From contig CANGYJ010000006.1 in assembly GCA_947458455.1 (NCBI GenBank), forward strand, positions 186,001 through 250,000: DNA of 64,000 nucleotides. The letters are read 5' to 3'. Of the stretch, positions 50,673 to 59,411 are shown one piece after another. Positions within the stretch are counted from its first letter, which is position 1; each line of letters starts with the position of its first letter. Below the pieces are notes generated by a model, which worked only from the letters and a program-made list of their open reading frames with translations, was not told where the DNA came from and ran no database searches. Origin of the DNA: Verrucomicrobiaceae bacterium. Its GTDB lineage: Bacteria > Verrucomicrobiota > Verrucomicrobiia > Verrucomicrobiales > Verrucomicrobiaceae. Both the position numbers and the translations under genes were made by a program.

Positions 50673-51281
50673 ATGAAACGATTCCTGCTCGCCACCGCCG
50701 CGTCCCTCCTCTGCACGCTGTCGACCTTCGCTGGCACACCTGCCGCCGCGACGATCCCATCCTCGATCAATCCGTGGGATCGCCATGCAGTGGATTTCGA
50801 GACCGGCATGCTGTGGAAGGTCGGCGGAGACACCCCACTGGGCTACCGCATCGTGCCTTTCATGGTCTCCTGGCGTTCCCCTCGGGTCATCGGCCACGAT
50901 TTTGACAACGGCGCCGCCCTCATCGTGCGCAATCGCCTCACCTTCATGGCGAACTGGTTCGAAACCGGCGCGGAAAACCGCTACCTCGGCATCGCGGGCG
51001 CTCCGTCCATCGAACTGTGGTCGCCCTGCAAATGCTGGGCGCTGTTTGGCTCCATCGGCGGCGGCATCGGCTTGGTGGATTCGCAGGGCGTGGTCGGCGG
51101 CCAAGGCCGTGACCTTACCTTGAACTGGTTCGGCCAGCTCGGCGTCGAGCATCGCCTCAATGACCATCTCTCGCTGCGTGTGAGCAGCTACTTCCAGCAT
51201 CATTCGAATGGTGGAGCCACGAATCCGAATCCTGGCCTGAACTCCCTCGGTGCCCTCGTCGGCCTCGGCTGGACGTTCTAA
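50673..51281 (+). CDS. PagL-like lipid A deacylase (acyloxyacyl hydrolase family)
   Basis: A 202-residue outer-membrane protein with a signal peptide (KRFLLATAASLLCTLSTFA). The family pattern is at the C-terminus: SSYFQHHSNGGATNPNPGLN (residues 171-190), containing the His-Ser pair of the PagL active site, then SLGALVGLGWTF with the terminal aromatic of a barrel. The middle strands are consistent with an 8-stranded barrel. PagL removes the 3-linked acyl chain from lipid A in the outer leaflet. The call is by motif; the N-terminal strands are weakly conserved. Confidence 0.82.
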   Translation: MKRFLLATAASLLCTLSTFAGTPAAATIPSSINPWDRHAVDFETGMLWKVGGDTPLGYRIVPFMVSWRSPRVIGHDFDNGAALIVRNRLTFMANWFETGAENRYLGIAGAPSIELWSPCKCWALFGSIGGGIGLVDSQGVVGGQGRDLTLNWFGQLGVEHRLNDHLSLRVSSYFQHHSNGGATNPNPGLNSLGALVGLGWTF

Positions 51282-51284
51282 GCC

Positions 51285-52346
51285 TCACTCAAACAGCTCC
51301 ATCTGCCCGCTGGGATCTCGCGGACGTCGAAAATGCTCCGTGGTGGGATCAGGTCGGCGATGGAGCATGCCAGCGCGGCGCAAGCTGGCCTTGAAAAGCG
51401 CCGCGATCTGCTGGCTCCAGATGCCTTCGCCTTTCAGACGCGTGCCGAAATCTCCATGCGACATGGTTTTGCCCTGGGTCTCGGCAATGCGTCCGAGGAT
51501 CTTGTCCTTGGAACCAGGAAAGTGCTCGTCGAGCCACGCGGCAAAGATGTCCTTCACGGCAAAGGGCAGCCGAACGACGGTGTAACCGGCGAATTGCGCT
51601 CCAGCAGCCTTGGCAGCCTCGATGATCTTCGGGATCTCGCTGTCGTTGAGGCCCGGGATGATCGGTGCCGAACTCACGCCGACGGGAATGCCAGCCGCAG
51701 CGAGCGTGCGAATGGCCTCCAGCCGCATCGCGGGGCTGGAGGCGCGGGGTTCCAGCTTGCGGGCTAGCTCAGGATCGAGCGTGGTGATGGAGATGTAGGC
51801 GGCAGTGGCTTGATACTTGGCCAGCTCACTCAGCAGATCGGTATCGCGGGTGATGAGATGGTTCTTCGTGATGAGCACCACGGGATGGCGGGCCTCGGCG
51901 AGCACTTCGAGGCAACTGCGGGTGATGCGCAGACGCTTCTCGGCCGGTTGATAGGGATCGGTGACGCCGCTGAGTGAGAGCGTGCAGGGTTTGTAGCCGG
52001 GCTTCAGCAACTCCGCCCGCAGCAGTGCCGCGGCGTTTTCCTTCACCATGATGCGGCTTTCAAAGTCGATGCCGGAGGAGAAGCCGAGGTACTCATGCGT
52101 GGGCCGAGCGTAGCAGTAGGCGCAGCCATGCTCGCAGCCTCGGTAGGGATTCAAACTGGCCTCAAAGGGCAGATCGGGGCTGCTGTGGCGGGAGATGATG
52201 GTGCTGGAGTGGTCGATGAAGAACTTCGTCGGCACCCGCTCCGGCGCTTCGCCCGGATCATACTCGACATGAAGCTGCGCGAAGCGCTGATCCGGGTTCA
52301 CGGCAGCGCCGCGACCTCGGGGAGCAGTTGTCTTCGCATCGGGCAT
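51285..52346 (-). CDS. Radical SAM protein, PA0069 family
   Basis: A 353-residue radical SAM protein with the cluster motif C71-x3-C75-x2-C78 in RGCEHGCAYCYARP. Flanking features typical of the PA0069/SplB-like family are NPYRGCEHG, SLSGVTDPYQPAEKRLRITR and IPVGVSSAPIIPGLND. The family's function is unknown; relatives repair DNA photoproducts, which is inference only. It converges with the PagL-like gene, with stops 3 bases apart. Confidence 0.9.
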   Translation of the reverse strand: MPDAKTTAPRGRGAAVNPDQRFAQLHVEYDPGEAPERVPTKFFIDHSSTIISRHSSPDLPFEASLNPYRGCEHGCAYCYARPTHEYLGFSSGIDFESRIMVKENAAALLRAELLKPGYKPCTLSLSGVTDPYQPAEKRLRITRSCLEVLAEARHPVVLITKNHLITRDTDLLSELAKYQATAAYISITTLDPELARKLEPRASSPAMRLEAIRTLAAAGIPVGVSSAPIIPGLNDSEIPKIIEAAKAAGAQFAGYTVVRLPFAVKDIFAAWLDEHFPGSKDKILGRIAETQGKTMSHGDFGTRLKGEGIWSQQIAALFKASLRRAGMLHRRPDPTTEHFRRPRDPSGQMELFE

Positions 52347-52399
52347 GACGCGGACAGGACATCGGAAAGCGAGCCTGAAAACGACAAATCAGGCTCTTT

Positions 52400-53092
52400 T
52401 CACATCGCCGCATGGCAGCAGCTCGGCACCTCGGTGCTGCCGAAGTCGAGCGTGTCACGCAGCCGCCAGGCGAGGATGATGGCGGTGACGAGGGCCAGGC
52501 CACGCTGGAGCTTCCGCATCGTAGCGGGCTGGAGTCGGCCTCCGAGCCAGTGAAGCTGGGTTTGCGCCAGCCAGAGCAGCGGCAGCGTGCCGAGACCAAA
52601 AGCCATCGCGAACTCCGCGCCGCGTGACGCACTACCATTCGCCATCGCGAGGGCAAACATCATGTAAAGCGGTCCACAGGGCAGCAGCGGCGTGGCAAAA
52701 CCAAGCAAGGCAGCCCGCAGCGTGCTCTTCATTTTGAAAGCGGCGGTCTGCACACGCCGCAATCGAGAGCTCAAAAAGGCGGGCTTGGGCAGCCACACAT
52801 CCAATCCCATGCCCACGATGGCAAAGGCCAGCACCAGCAACCACGGCAGCACAATGCCTGCCCCATGCTGAAAGAAAGAAAGCGGCATCATGCCGATGGT
52901 GCCCGCCAGCGCTCCAACAAGGCCATAGGCCAGCAGACGGCCTCCATGATACAGCGCCGTGCTCCGCATGAAGCCCCCGTCTTTGGCGGAAATGGCCCAG
53001 GAGCACGAGAGCGGACCGCACATGCCCACGCAGTGGACGCTGGTCACGATCCCAGAGAGGAAAGCGGCAGCGCTGGTATCGATCTGCATCAT
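52400..53092 (-). CDS. Sulfite exporter TauE/SafE-like, DsbD_2-type membrane protein
   Basis: A 230-residue protein with about six membrane helices, an N-terminal VTSVHCVGMCGPLSCSWAI with a Cys-Gly-Met-Cys metal-binding look, and the core ALLGFATPLLPCGPLYMMFALA. This is the cytochrome-biogenesis (DsbD_2) subgroup that accompanies cbb3 oxidase maturation genes, sometimes named CcoS-associated or SafE. It may move copper or reducing power. It overlaps the upstream small protein by 4 bases and belongs to the ccoG cluster. Confidence 0.85.
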   Translation of the reverse strand: MMQIDTSAAAFLSGIVTSVHCVGMCGPLSCSWAISAKDGGFMRSTALYHGGRLLAYGLVGALAGTIGMMPLSFFQHGAGIVLPWLLVLAFAIVGMGLDVWLPKPAFLSSRLRRVQTAAFKMKSTLRAALLGFATPLLPCGPLYMMFALAMANGSASRGAEFAMAFGLGTLPLLWLAQTQLHWLGGRLQPATMRKLQRGLALVTAIILAWRLRDTLDFGSTEVPSCCHAAM

Positions 53093-53277
53093 GGCTTGGC
53101 TTCTTGCAGATGCTTCAGCGGCACCGTTTCAGGCTGGTTGTTCATGGCGATGTAAAACAAGGCGCTCCAGGCCGAGAAAAGCATCACAAAGGCAGCCACG
53201 ACGAAAAGCCATGGGCGACGGCCCAAAAAGCCGGGGGCGTTACTGCTGGAGGTATTGTTTGGGGTCGAGGTAGTCAT
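53089..53277 (-). CDS. Small membrane protein in the cbb3 assembly cluster
   Basis: The start at ATG 53277 gives 62 residues (MTTSTPNNTSSSNAPG). A single membrane helix (WLFVVAAFVMLFSAWSALFYI) is followed by a short periplasmic tail, similar in topology to CcoH/FixH but much shorter than FixH (about 150 residues). It starts 38 bases inside the end of ccoG and overlaps the next gene by four, so translation coupling is likely. Function is probably in copper or oxidase maturation; this is inference. Confidence 0.65.
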   Translation of the reverse strand: MTTSTPNNTSSSNAPGFLGRRPWLFVVAAFVMLFSAWSALFYIAMNNQPETVPLKHLQEAKP

Positions 53278-54667
53278 TAGATTTGAGGCGGTTATCTGGC
53301 CCGACGAACTCGAAGGGCTTGGTCGTGTAGGTTTTGCCATCTTTGCTATCGGTGACGCGGATGCTGATCTTGAAGGGGCCTTTGAAAGCGGTCTCCGGCA
53401 GGCTGATCATGAGTGGCTTCAGCTCCTCACCCTGCGCAGGGATCGTCACCGGCGTGTCGGAACCTGCCACGACGAGGCCCGTTGGCAGCTCACCTTGAAG
53501 AGCAAAGGTGAAGGTGCGCGGCTCACCACGCTTGTTGATCATGCGCATGAGGAACTGGTTCCGCAGCACGCCGTTCGCCACATAGTAGGGAGAGCCTTGC
53601 ATGCGCAGCACATTGGCTCGCAGCGGCTCGATGCGGCTGGCCGCGAAGGCAAATGCCCCCACACCTACGAACAGCAGGAAGGTGTAGAAAAGGATGCGCG
53701 GCCTGATGAACTTCGTCTTCCCCCCCTCAAAGGCCACGAGCGAGTCATAACGCACCAGCCCGGGCTTGCGGCCCAGTTTGAGCATGATCGTATCACACGC
53801 ATCCACACAGGCAGCGCAGCCGATGCACTCAAGCTGGAGGCCATTGCGAATGTCGATGCCTGTGGGGCATACCTGCACGCAGCGGGTGCAGTTCACGCAG
53901 TCACCCACGCCCGTTGTGCCGACCTTTCCGCGTGGCTCGCCGCGTGTCTTGTCATACCCGATGATGACGGTGTGATTATCACTCAGGGCGGACTGCATGC
54001 GACCATACGGGCACATGATCACGCAGAACTGCTCACGAAACCAGCTAAACGATCCGTAAAGCCCGGCGGTGAGAAACATCACCACGCCAAACGCCGTCGT
54101 ATTCGCTGTGGGCGAGTGATGCATCATGTCATACAGCCCTTTGATCGAGACAAAGTAACTCAGGAAGATGTGGGCGATTACCAGTGAGGTGAAAACATAC
54201 GCGCCGTGCTTCAATACACGCTTCGTGATCTTCGACGACGTCCACGGAGCCGCATCTAGCTTCCTCCGGGCCGCCGCATCGCCATCGATCAGCCGCTCGA
54301 TCCGGCGATAGATGTGCTCCAGGAAGACCGTGTAAGGGCAGGCCCACCCGCACCACACACGCCCAAACAGCGCCGTCACATAGAACAGCGAGAAACCGAT
54401 CCCCGTGACGAGGAAAAAGCCCACCCACAGATCCTGCACCGCCAGCGTCAGCCCCATGAAATGGAAGCGGCGATTCAGCACATCGAGAAACACCGCCGGG
54501 AAGCCGTTCACCGGAATCCACGGCAGCGCCACATACACGATCAGCAGCAGCAGGGCGAACCACCGTCGCCCACGCGAAAACTTCCCGCTCACATCAGCCG
54601 GGTGCAGTGTTCTTTTGCTCCCATCTTGATTGATGGAGCCAAGGGAAACCAAATTGGGCGCGTTCAT
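53240..54667 (-). CDS. ccoG: Cytochrome c oxidase accessory protein CcoG
   Basis: The start is ATG 54667 (MNAPNLVSLGSINQDGS), 475 residues. Four or five membrane helices precede a ferredoxin-like region. Cys motifs are VWCGWACPYTVFLEHIYR, then QFCVIMCPYGRMQ, and the two 4Fe-4S clusters CVNCTRCVQVCPTGIDI and CIGCAACVDACD. The C-terminal domain is a periplasmic IgG-like fold (FTFALQGELPTGLVVAGSD). CcoG (FixG/RdxA) is thought to reduce copper during cbb3 oxidase assembly. The structural ccoNOP genes are not in the window. Confidence 0.94.
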   Translation of the reverse strand: MNAPNLVSLGSINQDGSKRTLHPADVSGKFSRGRRWFALLLLIVYVALPWIPVNGFPAVFLDVLNRRFHFMGLTLAVQDLWVGFFLVTGIGFSLFYVTALFGRVWCGWACPYTVFLEHIYRRIERLIDGDAAARRKLDAAPWTSSKITKRVLKHGAYVFTSLVIAHIFLSYFVSIKGLYDMMHHSPTANTTAFGVVMFLTAGLYGSFSWFREQFCVIMCPYGRMQSALSDNHTVIIGYDKTRGEPRGKVGTTGVGDCVNCTRCVQVCPTGIDIRNGLQLECIGCAACVDACDTIMLKLGRKPGLVRYDSLVAFEGGKTKFIRPRILFYTFLLFVGVGAFAFAASRIEPLRANVLRMQGSPYYVANGVLRNQFLMRMINKRGEPRTFTFALQGELPTGLVVAGSDTPVTIPAQGEELKPLMISLPETAFKGPFKISIRVTDSKDGKTYTTKPFEFVGPDNRLKSNDYLDPKQYLQQ

Positions 54668-54992
54668 TCCTACCGCACCATGGCGAGCTACCCATACCCT
54701 TCTCACCTCCCCTTGCGCATGCCTCACAGGATCTTGCGCTGAAACCCTGCGCCCGATCACGTTCAGCTACGTCAACGACACCCCCGAAGCCCAAGGGAAG
54801 CTCCAAGACTGCTTCACCCTCACCACCCACCCCACCCTCTTGAAAGGCCGCCTGCCGGTGCAACTCCAGCTCTGCACACCTTATGGCAAACGCCTCGCCA
54901 CCACGACGGATTGGGCCAAGTTTCAGGAACGCGAATGGCCGAAGCATCGCCAGGCGGTGGCGGAAAAGTTTTCGGGTGTGTTGTGGCGCTGA
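54630..54992 (+). CDS. Doubtful small ORF overlapping ccoG start
   Basis: An open frame of 120 codons on the plus strand. The 5' third runs antisense to the ccoG N-terminus and is probably not coding; a real gene might start at a non-ATG codon near 54748 (LRPITFSYVNDTPEAQGK). The rest reads like coding sequence (LPVQLQLCTPYGKRLATTTD, WPKHRQAVAEKFSGVLWR), but I recognise no family. Either a small hypothetical gene or a remnant. Confidence 0.3.
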   Translation: MMEPRETKLGAFIPTAPWRATHTLLTSPCACLTGSCAETLRPITFSYVNDTPEAQGKLQDCFTLTTHPTLLKGRLPVQLQLCTPYGKRLATTTDWAKFQEREWPKHRQAVAEKFSGVLWR

Positions 54993-55018
54993 TGAATGGC
55001 TTTTTGAGGCCTGATTGA

Positions 55019-55087
55019 TGGTGAAAGATTCGGGGTAAAAGATGCCAGAGATCAGAGGTCTTATCTTTTCCCCACCATCTTTTACCA
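55019..55087. repeat. 69-bp fold-back palindrome
   Basis: TGGTGAAAGATTCGGGGTAA begins the left arm and its near-complement CCCCACCATCTTTTACCA ends the right arm (55063-55087). About 20 of 25 bases pair. It resembles the palindromes at 22071 and 22290 (GGTARAARAT core). It lies in the boundary between the ccoG region and the lower-GC accessory patch. Confidence 0.8.
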
Positions 55088-55209
55088 GCCCAGTCAGATC
55101 CGAAGTTTGTCGCCGCATCGTCAGGCCCAGCCTTGGCGCGTGAAATCTGGCAAGATCTGTTGTGTGCGGGGCTTCCCGTGTAGATTCGCATGAAAGACGC
55201 CAAGATTGC

Positions 55210-55671
55210 ATGAGTGAGTTGATACATTTTGAATTTGATGTCCCCATCCACACCGATGGAGGTGAAGGCCTCGTGCATGTTTTATGGCCTTGCGATGCCT
55301 CGCAAATTCACCAATTCTTGAAAAAGCACTACGATCTAGCCGGTCCAGAGAGGGATAGTTGGGTAGGAATCTGTGTTTCGTGTCCTGAGCTTGACGCGAA
55401 GGTAGGTCGCCCCACCGCGTTGATTGCCTTGAGGACTTGGAACGCGAATTCGGATGAATTGGCAGTTCTGGCACACGAGTGCTTTCATGCAGCCGAGTGG
55501 ATGCTCAAACAGACTGGACATATGCCGCCGATCAACTGGATGGATCTACCACCAGAAGGAGGCCCAAGAAATGCGTGGGAAGATGCGGCCTATCTCCTGC
55601 AACGGATCATGAGGCGTGTTTTAGACGGCATTATGAACGGATCAAGTAGCCCAGTGCTGCGCGATAGCTGA
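55210..55671 (+). CDS. Hypothetical protein with HExxH motif (phage-like zincin)
   Basis: The start at ATG 55210 (MSELIHFEFDVPIHTDG) gives 153 residues; a GTG at 55162 would add 16. The product has a zincin motif LAHECFHAAEWML (H-E-x-x-H), and a later Asp/Glu-rich WEDAAYLLQRI that could supply the third ligand. This layout (HExxHAAE then an E/D-A-x-AYLLQ helix) is typical of small phage-encoded proteins of unknown function. Codon use is less GC-rich than the flanking core genes. It converges with a coiled-coil gene at 55701. Confidence 0.68.
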   Translation: MSELIHFEFDVPIHTDGGEGLVHVLWPCDASQIHQFLKKHYDLAGPERDSWVGICVSCPELDAKVGRPTALIALRTWNANSDELAVLAHECFHAAEWMLKQTGHMPPINWMDLPPEGGPRNAWEDAAYLLQRIMRRVLDGIMNGSSSPVLRDS

Positions 55672-55700
55672 AGGGGTTGGACGGCTCCGCGCTAGGTCGA

Positions 55701-56723
55701 TCAATGCTGCTCAATACTGTCTAGCTGCACAAAGAGCTTTCGCCACGGTCCTCGACGCATGATGCGCAAGCGCTTGATGAGCGCTTGGCGGAGTTCAATT
55801 GGCAGATTCCGAACGGATACATCGTCAATCTCAGCGAATGAATCAGGATAGAATGCAAGGGGGCGGCTTTCGTCTTTGCAGATCGCCTCAAGCCGCTTGT
55901 CAGCGGAGAGTTCGGCAAGGATCTTGCAGATATTAACGCGGTCATTAGTTGCTATCGCCTTCCGATCCTCATGAGCTTCACGTATATTCCGCCGCTTGTT
56001 CTCCCGCTCTTCTGAACGGGCATGTGACTCTCTTTCTTCTTTCTCGATTCGTTCTTGCCGACGCTTCTGATGAAGTGCCTCAGCTTCGTTCACAAGCCTC
56101 CAAGTGTCTTGAGGCGATGTAGCCTCTTCTCGGCTGTATTCCCATTGATGCCGAGTTCGTTGAAAATTGAAAGGGATATACGGATTCGTGGTGTGAACCA
56201 CAATCCAATCAGCCAAACGCGCCCAGTCTGCTGGCGGATGAACTTGTCTAAAAACATTGAATGACCAATTCACGAGGGAAACAGACCCACCCGATTCAGA
56301 GTATCCAAATTCTTCAGCGATCGCCAAACCTCGAATCAACGAGTCGGCATTTTCGCGAGGCATTTGGCGAATGCACTCAAAGCGAATATCAGTTCCGCGC
56401 GCCAAGAGATAAAACGAGTATCTAGCTAGCTTGTTCAGCTTTTCGGTAAGGTCATCGGAGGACTCGACATCGGCATTCCCTAAATCGATCAGCACGGAGG
56501 CTGTGACTGGATCGAGAGGCCAATACCCCACTCTTTGCATTGCCTCCATGATGGAAGGGCCAGTGAATCGCTCGTCGCCGAAGCGGTCCTTGATTACTTT
56601 CTTTAGCTTTGAGATCAGTTCAGGCGGCCAAGTTTGGATCACCTCTCCAAAGGCATCTTTATCAGGTTGCCTGAGATAATGCCAAAACTCATTCCATAGC
56701 CTGATTCTTGGTAAGGTAATCAT
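55701..56723 (-). CDS. Hypothetical protein with charged coiled coil
   Basis: The start is ATG 56723 (MITLPRIRLWNEFWHYL); an upstream ATG at 56762 is in frame. The 340-residue protein is alpha-helical, with a highly charged coiled-coil segment (EALHQKRRQERIEKEERE, about residues 215-260) and a C-terminal basic domain (IKRLRIMRRGPWRKLFV). I recognise no family. It follows the YhcG gene by 43 bases on the same strand and has lower GC than the core genes, so the two may have been acquired together. Confidence 0.6.
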   Translation of the reverse strand: MITLPRIRLWNEFWHYLRQPDKDAFGEVIQTWPPELISKLKKVIKDRFGDERFTGPSIMEAMQRVGYWPLDPVTASVLIDLGNADVESSDDLTEKLNKLARYSFYLLARGTDIRFECIRQMPRENADSLIRGLAIAEEFGYSESGGSVSLVNWSFNVFRQVHPPADWARLADWIVVHTTNPYIPFNFQRTRHQWEYSREEATSPQDTWRLVNEAEALHQKRRQERIEKEERESHARSEERENKRRNIREAHEDRKAIATNDRVNICKILAELSADKRLEAICKDESRPLAFYPDSFAEIDDVSVRNLPIELRQALIKRLRIMRRGPWRKLFVQLDSIEQH

Positions 56724-56766
56724 AGAGCTGTTGTTGGCGGGAATGAGGGTTTCGGCAAGCAAATGC

Positions 56767-58023
56767 TCAACGTGAAGCAGCGGAGCTCCATTCGTCGATC
56801 TTCTGCTTCAACAGCTCCTTCGAGGGCAAGTAGAGCTGATACTCCTTCGCGTGGATGTTGGCGTCTTTTGGCAGGGTGAGCTCGACGACGGTCTTTTTGG
56901 CGGATTTGCAGAGGAGCAGGCCGATGGTGGGGTTTTCATCGGGGAGCTTCACCTCGCGGTCGTAATAATTGACGTACATTTGCATCTGCCCGAGGTCCTG
57001 ATGCGTCGCTTTATCGAGCTTGAGGTCGATGATGACGTAGCAGCGTAGGAGGCGGTTGTAGAAGACCAAATCCACGAAGTAGTGGTCCTCATCGAAGGTG
57101 AAGCGCTTCTGCCGGGCCTCGAAGAGGAAACCTTTGCCGAGTTCGAGCAGGAAATGCTCCAGCCGGTCGATGATGGCCTGCTCCAGATCCGTCTCGGAGT
57201 AGCCGGATTTTTCCTCCAGGCCCAAAAACTCGAGCACCAGCGGCTCCTTCAACAAATCCTCCGGCCTCACGATCACCTGCCCTTCCTTGGCGAGCTTGCG
57301 GATGCCTGCCTTATCCCGACTGAGCGCCAACCGCTCGTAAAGACAGGAGGCCTTCTGGCGCTTCAGCTCCGGCACGGACCATCCAGCATTCGTGGCCTCG
57401 ATCTCGTAGAAGCTGCGTTCGTCGGGATCTTTGATGGTGAGGAGGACGAGGTAGTGCGTCCAACTGATGGTGAAGGGCGATTTCCGACTAGGCTGCTCGG
57501 AAATTGGGAATTGCCCAATAGCCTGTTGGGCAATCTTTGGGATCGCCAATTTGCCAGTAGGCTGCTGGCAAATCTCGGCGGGGAGCAATTTCCCAGACGG
57601 TGTCTGGGAAATCTGTGCCGCCTTCGATTTCGCAACAGGCTGCTGCGAAATTGCCTCTGAACCCAATTTCGCAATAGGCTGTTGCGAAATCTGGACGCGT
57701 TCATTCCAGACCAGATAAAACTTCCGCATGTAGTCGAGATTGCGGTGCGAAAAGCCACTCCCAAACTCCTCCGTCAGCCTCACTGACAGCTCCTTCAACA
57801 GCTCGGAGCCATACGCCGCCCTTTTCGCACCCTTTTGCTCGTGCTCGACGATGCGGCGGCCAATTTCGAAGTTGGTCATCACCTGGAAGGTGTCCACGAC
57901 GGTGGCGACGCCGCGCCGGGCGCTCTGGATGAGCTGGCGGACCTCGGTGAGCAGGCCTTTGAGGCTGTCCGGCTTGGGTTGGGCCGGGGTGCTGGCTTTC
58001 TGGAGGGCGGGCTTCTTTTTCAT
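56767..58023 (-). CDS. DUF1016/YhcG-family PD-(D/E)XK nuclease
   Basis: The start is ATG 58023 (MKKKPALQKASTPAQPK), 418 residues; the long upstream in-frame extension is antisense to another gene. The DUF1016 N-terminal region runs to about residue 110 (VVDTFQVMTNFEIGRRIVEH, SHRNLDYMRKFYLVW). The middle is the ISQQPIAK-type repeat block. The C-terminal nuclease domain (about 240-400) has FTFDEDHYFVDLVFYNRLLR, YVIIDLKLDK and ATHQDLGQMQMYVNYYD, a PDDEXK-like active site. YhcG-type proteins are linked to defence islands and phage; activity here is inferred. Residues 111-181 come from six tandem palindromes. Confidence 0.85.
   Translation of the reverse strand: MKKKPALQKASTPAQPKPDSLKGLLTEVRQLIQSARRGVATVVDTFQVMTNFEIGRRIVEHEQKGAKRAAYGSELLKELSVRLTEEFGSGFSHRNLDYMRKFYLVWNERVQISQQPIAKLGSEAISQQPVAKSKAAQISQTPSGKLLPAEICQQPTGKLAIPKIAQQAIGQFPISEQPSRKSPFTISWTHYLVLLTIKDPDERSFYEIEATNAGWSVPELKRQKASCLYERLALSRDKAGIRKLAKEGQVIVRPEDLLKEPLVLEFLGLEEKSGYSETDLEQAIIDRLEHFLLELGKGFLFEARQKRFTFDEDHYFVDLVFYNRLLRCYVIIDLKLDKATHQDLGQMQMYVNYYDREVKLPDENPTIGLLLCKSAKKTVVELTLPKDANIHAKEYQLYLPSKELLKQKIDEWSSAASR
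57480..57690. repeat. Six tandem 25-nt palindromes inside the YhcG gene, 39-bp period
   Basis: Palindromes start at 57480, 57510, 57549, 57588, 57627 and 57666, so five of the six are spaced exactly 39 bases apart (first interval 30). Each is an 8-11 bp stem with a 3-9 base loop, mostly TAGGCTG. Stems are ATTTCCGA/TCGGAAAT, ATTGCCCAA/TTGGGCAAT, ATTTGCCAG/CTGGCAAAT, ATTTCCCAGAC/GTCTGGGAAAT, ATTTCGCA/TGCGAAAT and ATTTCGCAA/TTGCGAAAT. Both arms change together between copies. They encode 13-residue units around ISQQPxAK. Confidence 0.93.
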
Positions 58024-58183
58024 CACACGGTTCAGACTACGCCGGAAGGCGGGAAGTTGGCAAGATGCGGATTGAAGGTGGAGAGCTCGATCCATCTCGC
58101 CTTCGGCCATTCTACCCCAAGGCCATATTCCAGTCGCCAGATCATCCTTGTTGCTGCCTCCAGTTGAGTCCAAAGGAGGGCGG

Positions 58184-59404
58184 ATGAACGCATTCTTCAA
58201 TGACCTAGGCCGCCAGGTGCTCGCGCAGTGGAAAAAGGTGAACTTCTCCCTGGAGAAATTCCCCGCCATCGCCCGCAAAGCTCTCGAAGCTCGCCCGCCG
58301 AGCAAGCACGTCGCTCTGCCGGAGCTGATGCGGGAGTATCTGCTCAATGATGAGCAGCCGCTTCAGTCCATGTCCGGCTTTGGACAGCCAGAACTCATCG
58401 CCTACGAGAATCCGCGTTTTTACATCCAACTGCTCTTCTGGCTCGATGGCACCACGGACATCCATCAGCACGAGTTCTCCGGTGCCTTTCACGTCATGCA
58501 TGGATCGAGCATCCACGCTCACTACACCTTTGAAAATGCCCGGAGCGTCACGCCGCATCTACGCCTGGGAGATGTGCGCATGAAGCAGATCGAACTGCTC
58601 GAAACCGGCCGCACCGTGTCCATCGTCTCCGGGCAAAGCTGCATTCATTCCCTCTTCCACCTCGATAGTCCGTCCGTCACCGTCGTCCTGCGCACCCACA
58701 ATGACCCCGGCACCGGCCCGCAGTTCAACTACCTGCCGCCCCACCTCGCGGTGGACCCCATGCACGCGGACACCCTCACCATGCGCCGGAAGCAATTGCT
58801 CGACGTGCTGGAGCAGGGCGATGACCCCGCTTATGCCGGCCTCGTGAAGGAAATGCTCGGCACGCTCGATTTCGAGCGCGGCTTTTTCATTCTCCAGCAC
58901 AGCATGGCTGCCCTGCGGGATCGCGGCGAGTGGCACGCCGCCTTGAAGATCTTCCGCCAGCGCCACGGCCAGCTCGCCGCGGGTGTGCAGACCACCCTCG
59001 AAGAAGGTGTGCGTCGTGATCTCATCAAAAACATGCGCAGCACCATCGCTGCGCCAGAGCACCGCTTCTTCCTCGCCCTGCTCATGAATGCCCCCACGCG
59101 GGCGGACCTCCTCACGCTCGTGAAACGCCGGCACCCCAAGCCCGCGCCAGTGGAGACGGTGATGCGCTGGGCCCAAGAACTCGCTGTCCTCACCGAGGAC
59201 GGCGTGGAACTGCTCGATGCCGTCTTCCCCGCCACGCTCGATGCCGAGCTGGAAGACCAGCCGGAAATCTTCCTCAGCGCCCTGCGCCACTTCCTTTCCG
59301 GCAGCAAAAGTCTCCCTCCCGCCCTCCGTGGCCAGCCTCCCGCCGTGATCGAAGAACTGCACCAAGCCTTCGCCGCATCCACGCTTGGCATGCTGGTGGT
59401 TTGA
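58184..59404 (+). CDS. Hypothetical protein with cupin-like N-terminal half
   Basis: The start is ATG 58184 (MNAFFNDLGRQVLAQW); an upstream ATG at 58148 is possible. The 406-residue protein has in its first half FYIQLLFWLDGTTDIHQHE, FSGAFHVMHGSSIHAHYTFE and SGQSCIHSLFHLDSPSV, a His-rich pattern typical of cupin/cysteine-dioxygenase-like beta barrels with H-x-H-E metal ligands. The second half is helical with no motif. I do not recognise a named family. The gene is divergent from YhcG with 160 bases between the starts. Confidence 0.6.
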   Translation: MNAFFNDLGRQVLAQWKKVNFSLEKFPAIARKALEARPPSKHVALPELMREYLLNDEQPLQSMSGFGQPELIAYENPRFYIQLLFWLDGTTDIHQHEFSGAFHVMHGSSIHAHYTFENARSVTPHLRLGDVRMKQIELLETGRTVSIVSGQSCIHSLFHLDSPSVTVVLRTHNDPGTGPQFNYLPPHLAVDPMHADTLTMRRKQLLDVLEQGDDPAYAGLVKEMLGTLDFERGFFILQHSMAALRDRGEWHAALKIFRQRHGQLAAGVQTTLEEGVRRDLIKNMRSTIAAPEHRFFLALLMNAPTRADLLTLVKRRHPKPAPVETVMRWAQELAVLTEDGVELLDAVFPATLDAELEDQPEIFLSALRHFLSGSKSLPPALRGQPPAVIEELHQAFAASTLGMLVV

Positions 59405-59411
59405 AGCCCCT

